60,000 bases of DNA from Owenia fusiformis (Eukaryota > Annelida > Polychaeta > Sabellida > Oweniidae). Made by a program: the position numbers and the translations under genes. The stretch lies in the NCBI GenBank assembly GCA_903813345.2, contig CAIIXF020000002.1:784001-844000 (forward strand). The letters run 5' to 3'. Shown in pieces: positions 35,401-45,962 of this stretch; position 1 is the stretch's first letter, and each line of letters opens with the position of its first letter. The notes beneath the pieces were generated by a model. That model ran no database searches, was not told where the DNA came from, and was given only the letters and a program-made list of their open reading frames with translations.

Positions 35401-38400
35401 ATATATCTGACACATGTCAATCAATCTCACAAATTTTTACATTGTGTCAATTGAGGTGACCATATGCCTAGAAACATGGCAATTTGGCATATTTGGCAGG
35501 ATTTTAAGAATCGGGTATAAGAAAGGTCAAGGGACCAAAAGATGACTAAATATGTTTATGGCAATGAATTTAACCAATTTCTGGATAGGGTTAGATGTGT
35601 AGAAAATAGAGGGGCAAGGAAAGTGCTGAAAACCATTTTGTAACAAGTGGTATGCGAAAAAGATCAACTTTTTGACGTATTTCTGAGGTCATATCCTTGT
35701 CATTTTGACGCAAAAAAGCTACTTAAAGGAGGGCACGTAAACTATAAAAGACATCATAAAAATATAGGTAAATTTCATCCAAAATACTTGAGAGTTGGTG
35801 AGTTAACATAACTTTGGATGATCTTTCCAATGGTATATCACACTAGGTACCGTCTGTTAAGGCTTTAGCTGTAGTAGGGGGGACGGGACTTATTTGACAC
35901 CCTGTATATTCAAAAGGTCAATGCCCAATTCAAATTATTAAGTTAATATATTTTTTGAAAACACCTCTTACCTGTTACACAGGATATAGACATAAACTTT
36001 GAAAGATTTATTTCTTTACAACTGTATTTTATGTCAACTGTATAATATGTCATTGCGATGAGATCAAAGAGTCAATAAAAGAAATCTGTATTTTTCCCAT
36101 AAACTATCATTAAAATACAGAACCCGTAGGTTGGGCTATTTAACATGCTCTTTCTATTACTAACCTGAGTAACTGATGGAAGTGTTAGACTCTGTAGGCC
36201 ATCTCTGAGTTCTGCCATACAATACTGTATTGTCATATTGTTACTATTACTAACCTGAGTAACTGCTGGAAGTGTTAGACTCTGTAGGCCATCTCTGAGT
36301 TCTGCCATACAATACTGTATTGTCATATTGTTACTATTACTAACCTGAGTAACTGCTGGAAGTGTTAGACTCTGTAGGCCATCTCTGACCTATGCCATAC
36401 AATACTGTATTGTCATATTGTTACTATTACTAACCTGAGTAACAGCTGGAAGTGTTAGACTCTGTAGGCCATCTCTGACCTGTGCCATACAATACTGTAT
36501 TGTCATATTGTTACTATTACTAACCTGAGTAACTGCTGGAAGTGTACATGTTAGACTCTATAGGCCATCTCTGACCTGTGCCATACAATACTGTATTGTC
36601 ATATTGTTACTATTACTAACCTGAGTAACAACTGGAAGTGTTAGACTCTGGAGGCCATCTCTGACCTGTGCCATACAATACTGTATTGTCATATTGTTAC
36701 TATTACTAACCTGAGTAACTGCTGGAAGTGTTAGACTCTGTAGGCCATCTCTGACCTGTGCCATACAATACTGTATTGTCATATTGTTCGCTGCAGCTCC
36801 ACGTGCCATCTGAGTCAACCAACGTGACCCAAGGTCAAGGTCACTTATAGCACGCTCCATTCCACTGAACTCAACATTCAACCAATCCTGAAATTTGAAA
36901 ATACATGTGTGTACCAAAAACTTGAATGCATATACATTATAGTTTTTATCGCACAAAATTTTATGAGTTATACACTGTAATGCCTGGGTCACATTTGCTC
37001 CGATTTTCACTATGGCGCTGGGCGATTGAGCATTTTGTTCAAAATTGAATACAATATTGAACAAAACACTCAATTGGCCAGACGCCTGCCAATGGATCAG
37101 AGCAAATGTGACCCAGGCATTAGTGTTCTTAAAACGTGTTTTACATTGTATGAGTTTCCCATTTTTTATTTTCTATTTTTTTTTATTTATTTATAACAGT
37201 AGATGTAACTTTAGGTAATTAAGGAAATACAAAAAGCATCTTCAAGTGCAAATCGCCATGTGGGCATTTCCCAGTAGATATCCAATCTAATTGTTTCAAC
37301 TCAATTTTCATTGTTACTTGTGGTTGTATGAGGTTTTGAGTAGATAGCTTGGATGCTGCTTACTTGTTCATATGTAACTAGGCCCCATGTCTTGGAGTGG
37401 GCCAAGAGATCTATCCAAAACTGTTCATCATCTGGCATGGATTTGAACTTTTCTATGATAAAATTGTATTTCCCTCCATTGTCTTTGGCATACTTAACTT
37501 TGGAAGACCTACGAAATAAACACATAATATTGTTTTAACTCAAACATTAATGCTACTGTGATGTCATGTTACTATAACAACCATTGCATTTCTGGTCGCA
37601 GTTGGTCCTGTTACTTTTGGGGCACGCTGTACATGTAACTCAACTATTTTGTTTTCAATTTAATTCATTTGAAACATCTCAGATAGTCTAATTATTATTT
37701 TTTTGTAGAATACATAAAATTGAAAATCCAATAGCTTATATCTTAGATTCCATAAAATATCACTAAAATAAGAATGACAAATCAATCAAACTGAAATGAG
37801 GTAAAAATTGAAAAATACAACTGTTTAACACAAGCCAATATATTAGAGATTAATAATATATCATTGACTATACAACTACTTTTTTTGGCAATCAATCAAT
37901 GATGTTACATAAGAAGGTTATCAGAAAAATACCTCACATGAAATATATTGTGGTTACTTGGTTCTACTATATACTGTACATACCACCATCTGTTATGTGC
38001 TATCACAGGTAGCTTGGTTTTATTGTAGATGTATCTGAAACATGAAGTGTGGATACAATATTATTAAGCCCATGGGTACTAATATGAACTTAGTATATTT
38101 TAAAAAGCTTTGGACATATCTAGGATATGTAAGAGGCCAAGAGGTTTGTACCAACAGAAATAGATAAGAAACCTGGTAGAACATTGAAGCCCCCAAAGAA
38201 ATACGAAATAAGAAAGAAAATAAGAAAAAATAAGAAAATAAGAAAAAATAAGAAAATAAGAAAAAAAAGAAATTTGAGCTCAATTTTCTCATTTACAGCT
38301 ATTGTTTTTATACATATTTGATGTACTTCCACAATTCATGAATGTTTAATTACATTTTATATAATTTTGATTTAAACCTTTTACCATTTTCCTTCAAATG

Positions 38401-41400
38401 ATATATCAATTTAGTGCAAATAGCATATTTACATTTCATAAAGAAATCTCTGCAAAGTATCAAATACACAGGGAATTTTTTGTTAAAATATAATGATACA
38501 TACTCTAATCCATTGGGGAATATTTGAGGCATGGCATCCCAGGAAATAGCACCATTTAGGGTCCCCTTTGGGTACCACCATGAATCATATTGCAGATACC
38601 TGGATTACAAGTGAATATATGAGAGTTATGCACTGGATGGCTTGGATATAGGATTGAAATTTTACTGGAGATTCCTGGTGAATATACATGTATGAGAATT
38701 ATGTACTGGAAGGCTTGGATATAGGATTTATCCTTAAAGAAACATATATTCTGCTATTTCATCAGGATTTCGGGAGTGCCAAATGACTATTTAATCACAA
38801 ACCCCTGGATAAGTGAATATATAAGGGTTCTGTACTACTGGAAGACTTGGATATGGTATTTATCCTAAGAGTTTTTTCTATATCTAACCTCGGATGGCCA
38901 ACATTTTGAAATTGTATAAACAAGGCATCAAAATTAGGACAAAATGTCACCAGCTAAAAAGCATTTTAAACATACTATTACTTACCTATATGGGATTCCT
39001 AATTTATCCCCATAAGCCTTCGCATCCAAGATAGTTTCTTCATAAGTTCTGTTTGGTACAGTATTGTAGTAGTAGTAAGCACCTATCATGACAAAAAGAC
39101 AAATTGTTATATTGTTACATGTAGTAAATTCATGAAATATGCAATTTCAATCCAAAACAATCTTTGGATCTCATATACATGTAGTACATCATGAAACCAC
39201 AGGGTATGTAGTTTTATGTACAAAGTCACAAACTTAATTCTTTATATTCCAAATCTATCAAATGATGACACTTACCATTATCTGTCCAGTAGCCAAGATA
39301 ATTAATAGTGATATCATTCTTCATGGCATTCAGGTTCCATTTACCATTATCTTAAACTTACCATTATCTGTCCAGTAGCCAAGATAGTTAATAGTGATGT
39401 CATTCTTCATAGCATTCAGGTTCCATTTACCATTATCTTCCACTTACCATTATCTGTCCAGTAGCCAAGATAATTAATAGTGATATCATTCTTCATGGCA
39501 TTCAGGTTCCATTTACCATTATCTTCCACTTACCATTATCTGTCCAGTAGCCAAGATAGTTAATAGTGATGTCATTCTTCATGGCATTCAGGTTCCATTT
39601 ACCATTATCTTCCACTTACCATTATCTGTCCAGTAGCCAAGATAATTAATAGTGATATCATTCTTCATGGCATTCAGGTTCCATTTACCATTATCTTCCA
39701 CTTACCATTATCTGTCCAGTAGCCAAGATAGTTAATAGTGATATCATTCTTCATAGCATTCAGGTTCCATTTACCATTATCTTCCACTTACCATTATCTG
39801 TCCAGTAGCCAAGATAGTTAATAGTGATATCATTCTTCATGGCATTCAGGTTCCATTTACCATTATCTTCCACTTACCATTATCTGTCCAGTAGCCAAGA
39901 TAGTTAATAGTGATATCATTCTTCATAGCATTCAGGTTCCATTTACCATTATCTTCCACTTACCATTATCTGTCCAGTAGCCAAGATAGTTAATAGTGAT
40001 ATCATTCTTCATGGCATTCAGGTTCCATTTACCATTTTCTTCAACTTACCATTATCTGTCCAATAGCCAAGATCGTTAATAGTGATATCATTCTTCATGA
40101 CATTCAGGTTCCATTTACCATTATCTTCCACTTACCATTATCTGTCCAGTAGCCAAGATAGTTAATAGTGATATCATTCTTCATGGCATTCAGGTTCCAT
40201 TTACCATTATCTTCCACTTACCATTATCTGTCCAGTAGCCAAGATAGTTAATAGTGATATCATTCTTCATGGCATTCAGGTTCCATTTACCATTATCTTC
40301 CACTTACCATTATCTGTCCAGTAGCCAAGATAGTTAATAGTGATGTCATTCTTCATGGCATTCAAGTTCCATTTACCATTATCTTCCACTTACCATTATG
40401 TATCTGTCCAGTAGCCAAGATGGTTAATAGTGATATCATTCTTCATGGCATTCAGGTTCCATTTACAATTATCTTCCACTTACCATTATCTGTCCAGTAG
40501 CCAAGATAGTTAATAGTGATGTCATTCTTCATGGCATTCAGGTTCCATTTACCATTATCTTCCACTTACCATTATCTGTCCAGTAGCCAAGATAGTTAAT
40601 AGTGATGTCATTCTTCATGGCATTCAGGTTCCATTTACCATTATCTTCCACTTACCATTATCTGTCCAGTAGCCAAGATAGTTAATAGTGATGTCATTCT
40701 TCATGGCATTCAGGTTCAATTTACCATTATCTTCCACTTACCATTATCTGTCCAGTAGCCAAGATAGTTAATAGTGATGTCATTCTTCATAGCATTAAGG
40801 TTCCATTTACCATTCCACTGTCTCATCACCTTACCCCAACTCTCAACAGCCTGCAATAGACATGATACCATTAGATATAAATTGAATATCATAACATAGT
40901 CTGCAAGACACCACATCATCAGATATTGTATATCATAACATAGTCTGCAAAATAAATCACACCATCAAATGCTAATTTCATGTTATAGTATACACCATAC
41001 CATAACTTATTGAATTGAACTTAAATGAATAACTGTATGTTTGCTACACCACTTTACCTTGTTGTAACCTTGGCTACCATAATGTAAAATTGTGCTGTAT
41101 TTAAACCCTTTTGGGATCGTGTTGACCTTTCCCATAATGCCCCAGCTGACTGCTCCGCCAAACAACTTATCATGATAGTTGTTAGCTGCCATGAAATTGT
41201 CAAACGGGGAAATAAACAGAACGTTATTCTGTTTGTCGATGATACTTAAAGGACCTCCATCCAATCCATATTTAATGAAGGTTGTGTCATCTTTCCACCT
41301 AAAAATGAAATAAAGCAAATCACTTAACTTTAGACATTTATTATAGGAATTAACATGATATTTAGTGTGACCACCTACAAATGGTTATGAATGTTTATCA

Positions 41401-43647
41401 ACAGTGCCATAACAATACTAGGCATTCACATGGAAAATGTCACTACCTGCCATTTGTTACAGATGCCAACCACTGAACACCAAATATTTAAACACAAACC
41501 ACCACATGCCGAACACTGTCCAAAAAAAAGTTGGAGACTATAACAATATGATCTTTTCCATGTTTGATGGACGAGTGATTTTAAATTTCTCTATTTTTTT
41601 AAAAATGGTTTCATTTAAACTTGGGTGTGCAGTATTTTACAATTCCCATATCCCTAGAGGGTGTACATATTTAATTTCAAGTTAAATGATACTAGCGCTT
41701 TCTTGTGTCTTCTCATCCTCCTAAGCAGGTGTCCAGAATCCGTACCTCCTTCTTCCCCCTACTATAACCAATTTGAGTAAAAAGAAAGAATATATTCTGG
41801 ATTTTGAAGCCCTGTGATCGGAGGATGGTGTCTTCTTGTCTCTGAAATGTTTCAACTGTTTAATACAGCATGTTGAAGACTTCCTACCTGCCAAATTGTT
41901 TCTGTATGTCCCCAATGAATATTCCACCATATGAAACATAGCCCCTGTTTAAGCCAAGCTCTTCTACCTTGAAGTTAGGGAATCCAAATATAACACCATG
42001 TTCCTTCCCAGTTGATGTGCCCCTAGCTCCCTCTGGGTACTCCTGCAACAAATAGTGTGTAGTGACATACAATTTATATCTGCACATCTGCTTTTCTTTA
42101 ATCTGTTAACACCATGTAATCTTTTAAAATACCAAGCCTCTAAATGTCTCATTATTGAGGATTGTATTTTTACTGCAAATATATTTTGTTGTTGGTGTCA
42201 AATCACCTGTTGTTTTTTAGAATTTAATCATTTTTATCCTCACTCATTTCAATAAGCAATCTTCATGATATTTACCTTCTATACCTTCCCTCACTTTGAT
42301 TTAAACAACCTATAATTGTACATGTATCATCTATTCTTAACAATGTATTTCACCTCAATTGTTAAACCAACACTTTTATCTTCACTCACCTGGATAAACA
42401 CAACAGTTGAATTGAGCCAAAAGTCTCTGATAGTTGCTGACACTGTTACACCTCCTGCATTATATGTGTAAATATAATCCTGGTAAGGCCCTAACTTATC
42501 AAAACTCCCAGTGTCCTTGTGGAATGACACCAATTTCAGATTTGAGCCATCTTCGTATTTTGCACCATTTATTGTACAGAATGTTGGTGCATTCCTCAGC
42601 CAGGTTATGTTATTAACATGTATCTCATACTGGCCATTGTCATATGGTACAACTGAAAGTCCTGTATTGTAGTGCCCTGGTGTCTCTTGGTATTGGAGAG
42701 ATATTATGATGATGGTAAGGACTGAAAACCAACCAAATTGAATTGTAATCGGACAAGCATCACATGAGAATAACTATGTTCAGTGAAGCAAGACAGAAAG
42801 ACAAAAATTGAAATCAGAAAAATTCAACAAGCAATTTGAGATTTGAACCTGGGGCCTCACAATCTTTAGTCTCTCATATATTTGACCATCGATTTAAGGT
42901 ACAGCTGGAAAGTAACATTTTGGTAAAAAATTGCTATACCTGCACATGTTATTTTCTGGTACAAAATAAAGTATGAAGGCATGTGTCAATTTCCTTGCTT
43001 TTTTCAGGAAAGTATCATTACATTGTCTTCTTTTAGAATATCTGGTAGGGGTTCAATGGGAACTCCAGGAAATTCTGATATTTCACACTTTCTATTTTTC
43101 CAAATTTTCTTTCAAAGTTTCCAGACAACACAGGAGCTACCATTGACCTGTTTCCAGATATTCTAAAAGTAAACAGTGTAATGATACTTTCCTGAAAAAA
43201 GCAAGGAAATACACACATGACTTCATACTCAATTTTGTACCAGAAAATAACATGTGCAGGTATAGCAATTTTTTACCAAAATGTTACTTTCCAGCTGAAC
43301 CTTATTACAGAGTACACCATAACTTAGATTGAGTCAATGTTGCACATGTCTTTAGACTTATGACAGTACAAAGTTCGAAGTGCATAGAATAGCATGCCAT
43401 AAATTTTAGACACCCGGTTAGTCGTAGGTCAAAGGTGCTAACTCAGCATCCCAAAATTGAAAATAAACACCTGGACAGTTTCGGGTCGAATTCCCAGTTA
43501 AAATTGATGCAACTTTGGACAATAAAATGACAAGCATTTATCTTATAAGTTGTGTAAAGTTTAACTAGTGTTAATTGATGGAAGAACTGTAATATTGTAA
43601 AAGAAAAACAAACAATATTTACCAAACTTTTTAAATTCGTCTGCCAT
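29274..43647 (-). CDS. Secreted TIM-barrel glycoside-hydrolase-like protein (15 coding exons, alternative last exons)
   Basis: Exons: 43623-43647, 42390-42721, 41888-42042, 41058-41298, 40742-40850, 38986-39082, 38504-38599, 37984-38034, 37364-37508, 36711-36887, 34749-34887, 33829-34010, 33269-33436, 31785-31939, then one last exon (29274-29496 here). Phases close to 2295 nt, 764 residues. MADEFKKF followed by VLTIIIISL looks like a signal peptide or anchor. The central part resembles clan GH-D-like barrels (GH31/GH36): YLGYWTDNGAYYYYN at 280, RYLQYDSWWYPKG at 320, TYEQDWLNVEF near 414, TNKTLVMMSCNAEG later. D325 and D418 are candidate catalytic carboxylates, by position only. I do not recognise a named family, and the substrate is unknown. 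A minus-strand AATAAA lies at 29261-29266, just past this stop. The donor of 31785-31939 could instead be 6 bp further on (31779), same phase. Confidence 0.85.
29868..30096 (-). CDS. Alternative last exon 2 of the hydrolase-like gene
   Basis: It encodes NKEVIILGEITKWTHISSQR, then LRFWYAINQQLDYLNVTIP, ending YPG-stop. The acceptor TTCCAG at 30097-30100 leaves one leading base. It is most similar to the 29274-29496 version. It has its own stop, so it cannot be internal and must be mutually exclusive with the other two. No nearby polyadenylation signal was recognised. Confidence 0.8.
30185..30365. repeat. Dispersed GTTCCACTTATAGAGGTTCA-type repeat
   Basis: Several TGGAACAC and GTGTTCCACTTA motifs lie in both orientations with AAACCTCTATAAGTGG. 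The same motif family occurs near 31978, 34598, 56130-57700 and 58290-58400. It resembles termini of Tc1/pogo-like elements whose ends read CAGTAAAACCTCTATA; this is from memory. Confidence 0.5.
30755..30974 (-). CDS. Alternative last exon 1 of the hydrolase-like gene
   Basis: It encodes HQEVLILGELDKWVHMSAQR, then KVTLYYAIDGVVKSS, ending WIIPL-stop. Same phase and fold signature (ILGEL.KW.H.S.QR, W/YYA) as the other two last exons, but the most diverged. It is nearest to the upstream exon 31785-31939, so it would be used by default unless skipped. Its acceptor is duplicated in the adjoining small array at 30966-31100. Confidence 0.8.
30966..31100 (-). repeat. ~50-bp three-copy array spanning the acceptor of exon 30755-30974
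   Basis: On the minus strand each unit carries TTATACTTACAG or TTATATTTACAG followed by GCAC(C)AAG, the acceptor and first exon bases, then AGTTAGGCAAGGGTTAATTC. The third copy has TATAG. The functional acceptor is the exon-attached copy. Confidence 0.8.
32078..32143 (-). pseudogene. Partial duplicate of hydrolase exon 31785-31939 with its acceptor
   Basis: Minus-strand TTTCAG is followed by codons for QKYRVYYLSGPPSKENIHILP and then an in-frame TAA. It matches the first 21 codons of exon 31785-31939 almost perfectly, including the acceptor. It has no donor and would truncate the protein if spliced in. Confidence 0.85.
32487..33240. repeat. 78-bp array, four copies, split by a transposon
   Basis: The unit begins GTCTATGATATAAACTCCTT and contains TCTAGTGGAGTTTGGTCTAA. 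Three copies are contiguous (32487-32706). The fourth (33160-33240) is separated from them by the 446-bp TTAA-flanked element at 32711-33156. Confidence 0.9.
32711..33156. mobile_element. 446-bp TTAA-flanked inverted-repeat element
   Basis: The ends are GGATGCAGTACC(A/G)GGTC in inverse orientation, flanked by TTAA on both sides (32707-32710 and 33157-33160). TTAA duplication fits piggyBac-like or Kolobok-like elements. There is no coding capacity. It interrupts the 78-bp array, so it inserted after that array formed. Confidence 0.85.
33363..33670 (-). repeat. ~80-bp array spanning the acceptor of hydrolase exon 33269-33436
   Basis: Minus-strand units carry TTATTTTGTAG, then TCAGCCTACCAAGATGGGGA, GGGGCCTGC and GTGTGGTTTACATACACCAG, i.e. 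acceptor plus the first about 50 coding bases. Four copies are present. The functional acceptor is at 33437-33438. Decoys near 33514 and 33594 keep GTAG, and the most distal one has lost it. Confidence 0.9.
34206..34290 (-). pseudogene. Partial duplicate of hydrolase exon 33829-34010 with its acceptor
   Basis: Minus-strand TTTAG is followed by codons for GKTELNPALNAVVSTLSIGP, matching the start of exon 33829-34010, then small deletions break the frame where the source reads GVGDMIGG. There is no donor. It lies in the intron just upstream of the real exon. Confidence 0.85.
35294..35904. mobile_element. 611-bp TA-flanked inverted-repeat element
   Basis: Termini CAGGGTGTCAAATAAGTCCC and its inverse are flanked by TA (35292-35293 and 35905-35906). 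The arms match imperfectly over about 100 bp. No transposase is seen. It is a Tc1/mariner-type non-autonomous element in a hydrolase intron. Confidence 0.85.
36122..36795 (-). repeat. 90-bp array spanning the donor of hydrolase exon 36711-36887
   Basis: The minus-strand unit is the last 75 coding bases of the exon (from AATATGACAATACAG to CCAGCAGTTACTCAG) plus GTTAGTAATAGTAAC from the intron. About seven donor copies are present. The functional donor is at 36709-36710. The unit is 30 codons and open in the exon frame, so downstream donors would add 30-residue repeats (starting VSNSNNMTIQYC) after residue 476. One copy (about 36558) has a TAG and a 6-bp insertion, so at most two extra units can be read. 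Confidence 0.95.
36978..37122. mobile_element. 145-bp palindromic miniature element
   Basis: Termini TAATGCCTGGGTCACATTTG and the inverse, with arms of about 60 bp around a short centre. The TA at each outer edge may be the target-site duplication. It lies in the hydrolase intron between exons 37364-37508 and 36711-36887. Confidence 0.8.
38205..38272. repeat. AAGAAAATAAGAAAAA low-complexity tract
   Basis: Purine-rich simple repeat in an intron of the hydrolase-like gene. Confidence 0.85.
39265..40850 (-). repeat. 86-bp array spanning the donor of hydrolase exon 40742-40850
   Basis: The minus-strand unit is the last about 70 coding bases of the exon (GGTAAATGGAACC to CTGGACAGATAATG) plus GTAAGTGGAAGATAAT. 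About 18 copies fill nearly the whole intron. Copies are very similar, with alternating ATCAC/ATCAC-TATTAATTATC variants suggesting multi-unit duplication. Each keeps a strong GTAAGTGG donor. The functional donor is the exon-attached one (40740-40741). The unit is not a multiple of three, so decoy use usually shifts the frame. Confidence 0.95.
42895..43304. mobile_element. 410-bp near-perfect palindromic element
   Basis: TAAGGTACAGCTGGAAAGTA at the left and its inverse at the right; arms of about 190 bp are almost identical over their whole length, with a short unique centre near 43100. TA or TTA flanks both sides. It sits in the first intron of the hydrolase-like gene. The high arm identity suggests a young insertion. 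Confidence 0.85.
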
Positions 43648-44055
43648 TTTGAGCAATCACATGACAGTCACGTGATTCAATTAATATTACACATTCCAAT
43701 ATGTTGTTATCAATTTTATTTGTATGACACATCGAGGCCATGGTCAAACGTATCATACTATAGTATTTAGGTTAAGAGTATCGATTTATCAAATATGATG
43801 AATACCCATGGTCCAGATGCAAATTTTCATTTCGCATATTTATATTATAAATAAATTTTGGAATGTGTTCTCTCAAAAACATGGAAATTGAAACCAAAAC
43901 TTGAAGTTTTGAAACTGTGCGTTAATGATTTATGTACAATGATCAGTACCCTGTGAAGGTTTTTTACCAAAGGTAAGTTGCATGTATTTTCCATTCAAAT
44001 TTTCGCACATCTAAGGCTTTTGTTTCATTGAAATATTCAAAATTGGACAAAAATT

Positions 44056-44158
44056 CCCATAGGAGACAGGTTACCTGAAAAGGAAGATAGATGACATCTA
44101 TTATAATACCTTGGTATTAATAATAGAAATCCTTTTCAGGTAACCTGTCTCCTATGAA
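44056..44158. repeat. Hairpin with 27-bp perfect arms
   Basis: CATAGGAGACAGGTTACCTG plus seven further bases is followed by about 45 bp and the exact inverse. It lies between the two divergent genes. Confidence 0.85.
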
Positions 44159-44224
44159 AATTCCTCGATAAGCTGGATTTTATTTCTAAAGTCATGGCTA
44201 AAAAGAACCTGAGACCATGTTAGT

Positions 44225-45215
44225 CTCAGCTAGAACTGAGTCCGCCCCATTGATCCGATATCTAATGGCACAAAACCTAATGGACCATATCCCATTCGTC
44301 GGAATCCTTTTGGTCTGAATCCCAATCGTTCAAATCCAGGTCGTCCCATATGCAAAGCTTCATTTTCGTGTTTGCCGTAACCATGGGCTTTCAACTAGAA
44401 GGGTATGCAACTCTATGTAATAACATGAGACCTTCAAAATGAACAATGACATGCTTCCCTTTTATGGCAATATTTCAAAAAGTATTAGATAAATGTATAT
44501 ATTTTAGTATTATTTTGAATAAAAATCAATTTTTAATATGATTTAAGCATAAAATATATTCAATATCATATAAAAGTAAACAATAGAGACCAATAAGAAT
44601 AAGAGTTACCAAGATGTTCTCTTTGAGTATTGCATTGTGGGTAATTATTCAAGAACACATTCCAATAAAAACATAATTTGTGGGAGAATGTTCACTTTCT
44701 GTATTGTCATAATTATGATGAATTCCAATTTTTATTAAATTATCAAGATGTATGTAGAAGATCATGTTTTTATTTTTGAATTATTTCTTTTAATCATCAA
44801 TAAAAAGTACAAAATAAGATTTTCTTGGAATGTGTACATTCTCCAATTTTGAAAACCCATGGCAATGTTTATGTATGAAATATGGGAAGTTGCCTACCCT
44901 TCTAGTTGAAAGCCCATGCCGTAACCTGCACATAAAGAGAGAAATGACATTGGCATAAATTTGGTCAACAGAATTGAATGCAGGTCTTAGATGCGTTGAG
45001 CTAAAATGCTATGTATATAATTGTTTATAATGATATTTCCCTGTCGTCCTATACGGGCTTTCAATCTCTTTTGAATGGCCATGGTCCCTCGGAAAATATC
45101 ATAGCGACAATTGTCTAGGTTTTGAAGAATGGGATTCGGACAATTGGGATCCGGACCATAGCGATTCGGATCAATGGGTTTCAGACAATTGGTGTTCCAA
45201 TGGTCTGAACCAATA
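44225..45215. repeat. Composite repeat with inverted GAATTGGGATTCGGACC-like segments
   Basis: The left part (44235-44345) consists of short diverged units such as CCATTGATCCGATATC and CGTCGGAATCC. The right part (45110-45215) has inverse units such as GAATGGGATTCGGACAATTG. Together they look like the subterminal repeats of an older element split by the 535-bp insertion. The divergence makes the boundaries uncertain. Confidence 0.55.
44383..44917. mobile_element. 535-bp inverted-repeat element with 9-bp target-site duplication
   Basis: Termini ATGGGCTTTCAACTAGAAGG and the inverse are flanked by GCCGTAACC on both sides (44374-44382 and 44918-44926). A 9-bp duplication fits MULE- or Merlin-type transposition. 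There is no coding capacity. It is inserted inside the larger repeat at 44225-45215. Confidence 0.85.
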
Positions 45216-45962
45216 CGTGTGCTCTCGATCTACTGAACTGAAAAAATATTTGTCACCCCTTTCCTATACCAGACTCAGAGGCTAAACCTACATCTTATCC
45301 CTACTTATTTTAGGCAGTTTTTTATTATTCATATTCGGTTGAGCACTTATTACTCTTTCATGGCCTGACTAGGTTGCTAGAATTTGAAAAATAAGAGTTA
45401 AAGCTTAATGATAGCGTGTCTTAATTTCAATTTTAACCCTACTAGTATCACCTTTGTTGCGTCAACCATTGAGCAATTAGTGCAATATGCAAGGGATTTC
45501 ATGATGCTTTTTTCTATATGCCTCAGTAAAACATTGACGAAATTAAAAAGGCGTTCTTACGAAATTGCATCAATGAGATGAGATCTGATTTCGCGAAGTT
45601 TATACAAGATTACAAAAAATCCAAAACAAATGGCAGGTGGTGACATTTTACATATTAATACCTTGTCTGTAGTTGTAAAGACAAACTTACCTTGTATGAT
45701 ATTCAGCATGATATTCCTGTGACTATATAATATATATAAGTATAGTTTGCATTATTTGATTTAAGGGTCCTGTAATTACTCCACATCTTTAATTTTGCGG
45801 TTAAATTTTTGTTTTGTTTTATTTTTTAATCCAAGATGAATTATATGTCTTTAATTTTACGCTCTAAATGTTTTTTGCTGTTCTTTAAGCCAAGATGACT
45901 TATATTTCAGCAGGTGTTGACTTCAGTTTAGGCAGTTGCACTTAACTTTACTACAAACAACA

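Larger units (their letters stand above)
43648..45962. other. Intergenic region between divergent genes
   Basis: The hydrolase-like gene starts at 43647 on the minus strand and the zinc-finger gene at 45963 on the plus strand, so both promoters must lie here. I see no TATA box or CpG-rich core that I would defend. Most recognisable content is the hairpin and transposons listed separately. Confidence 0.5.
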
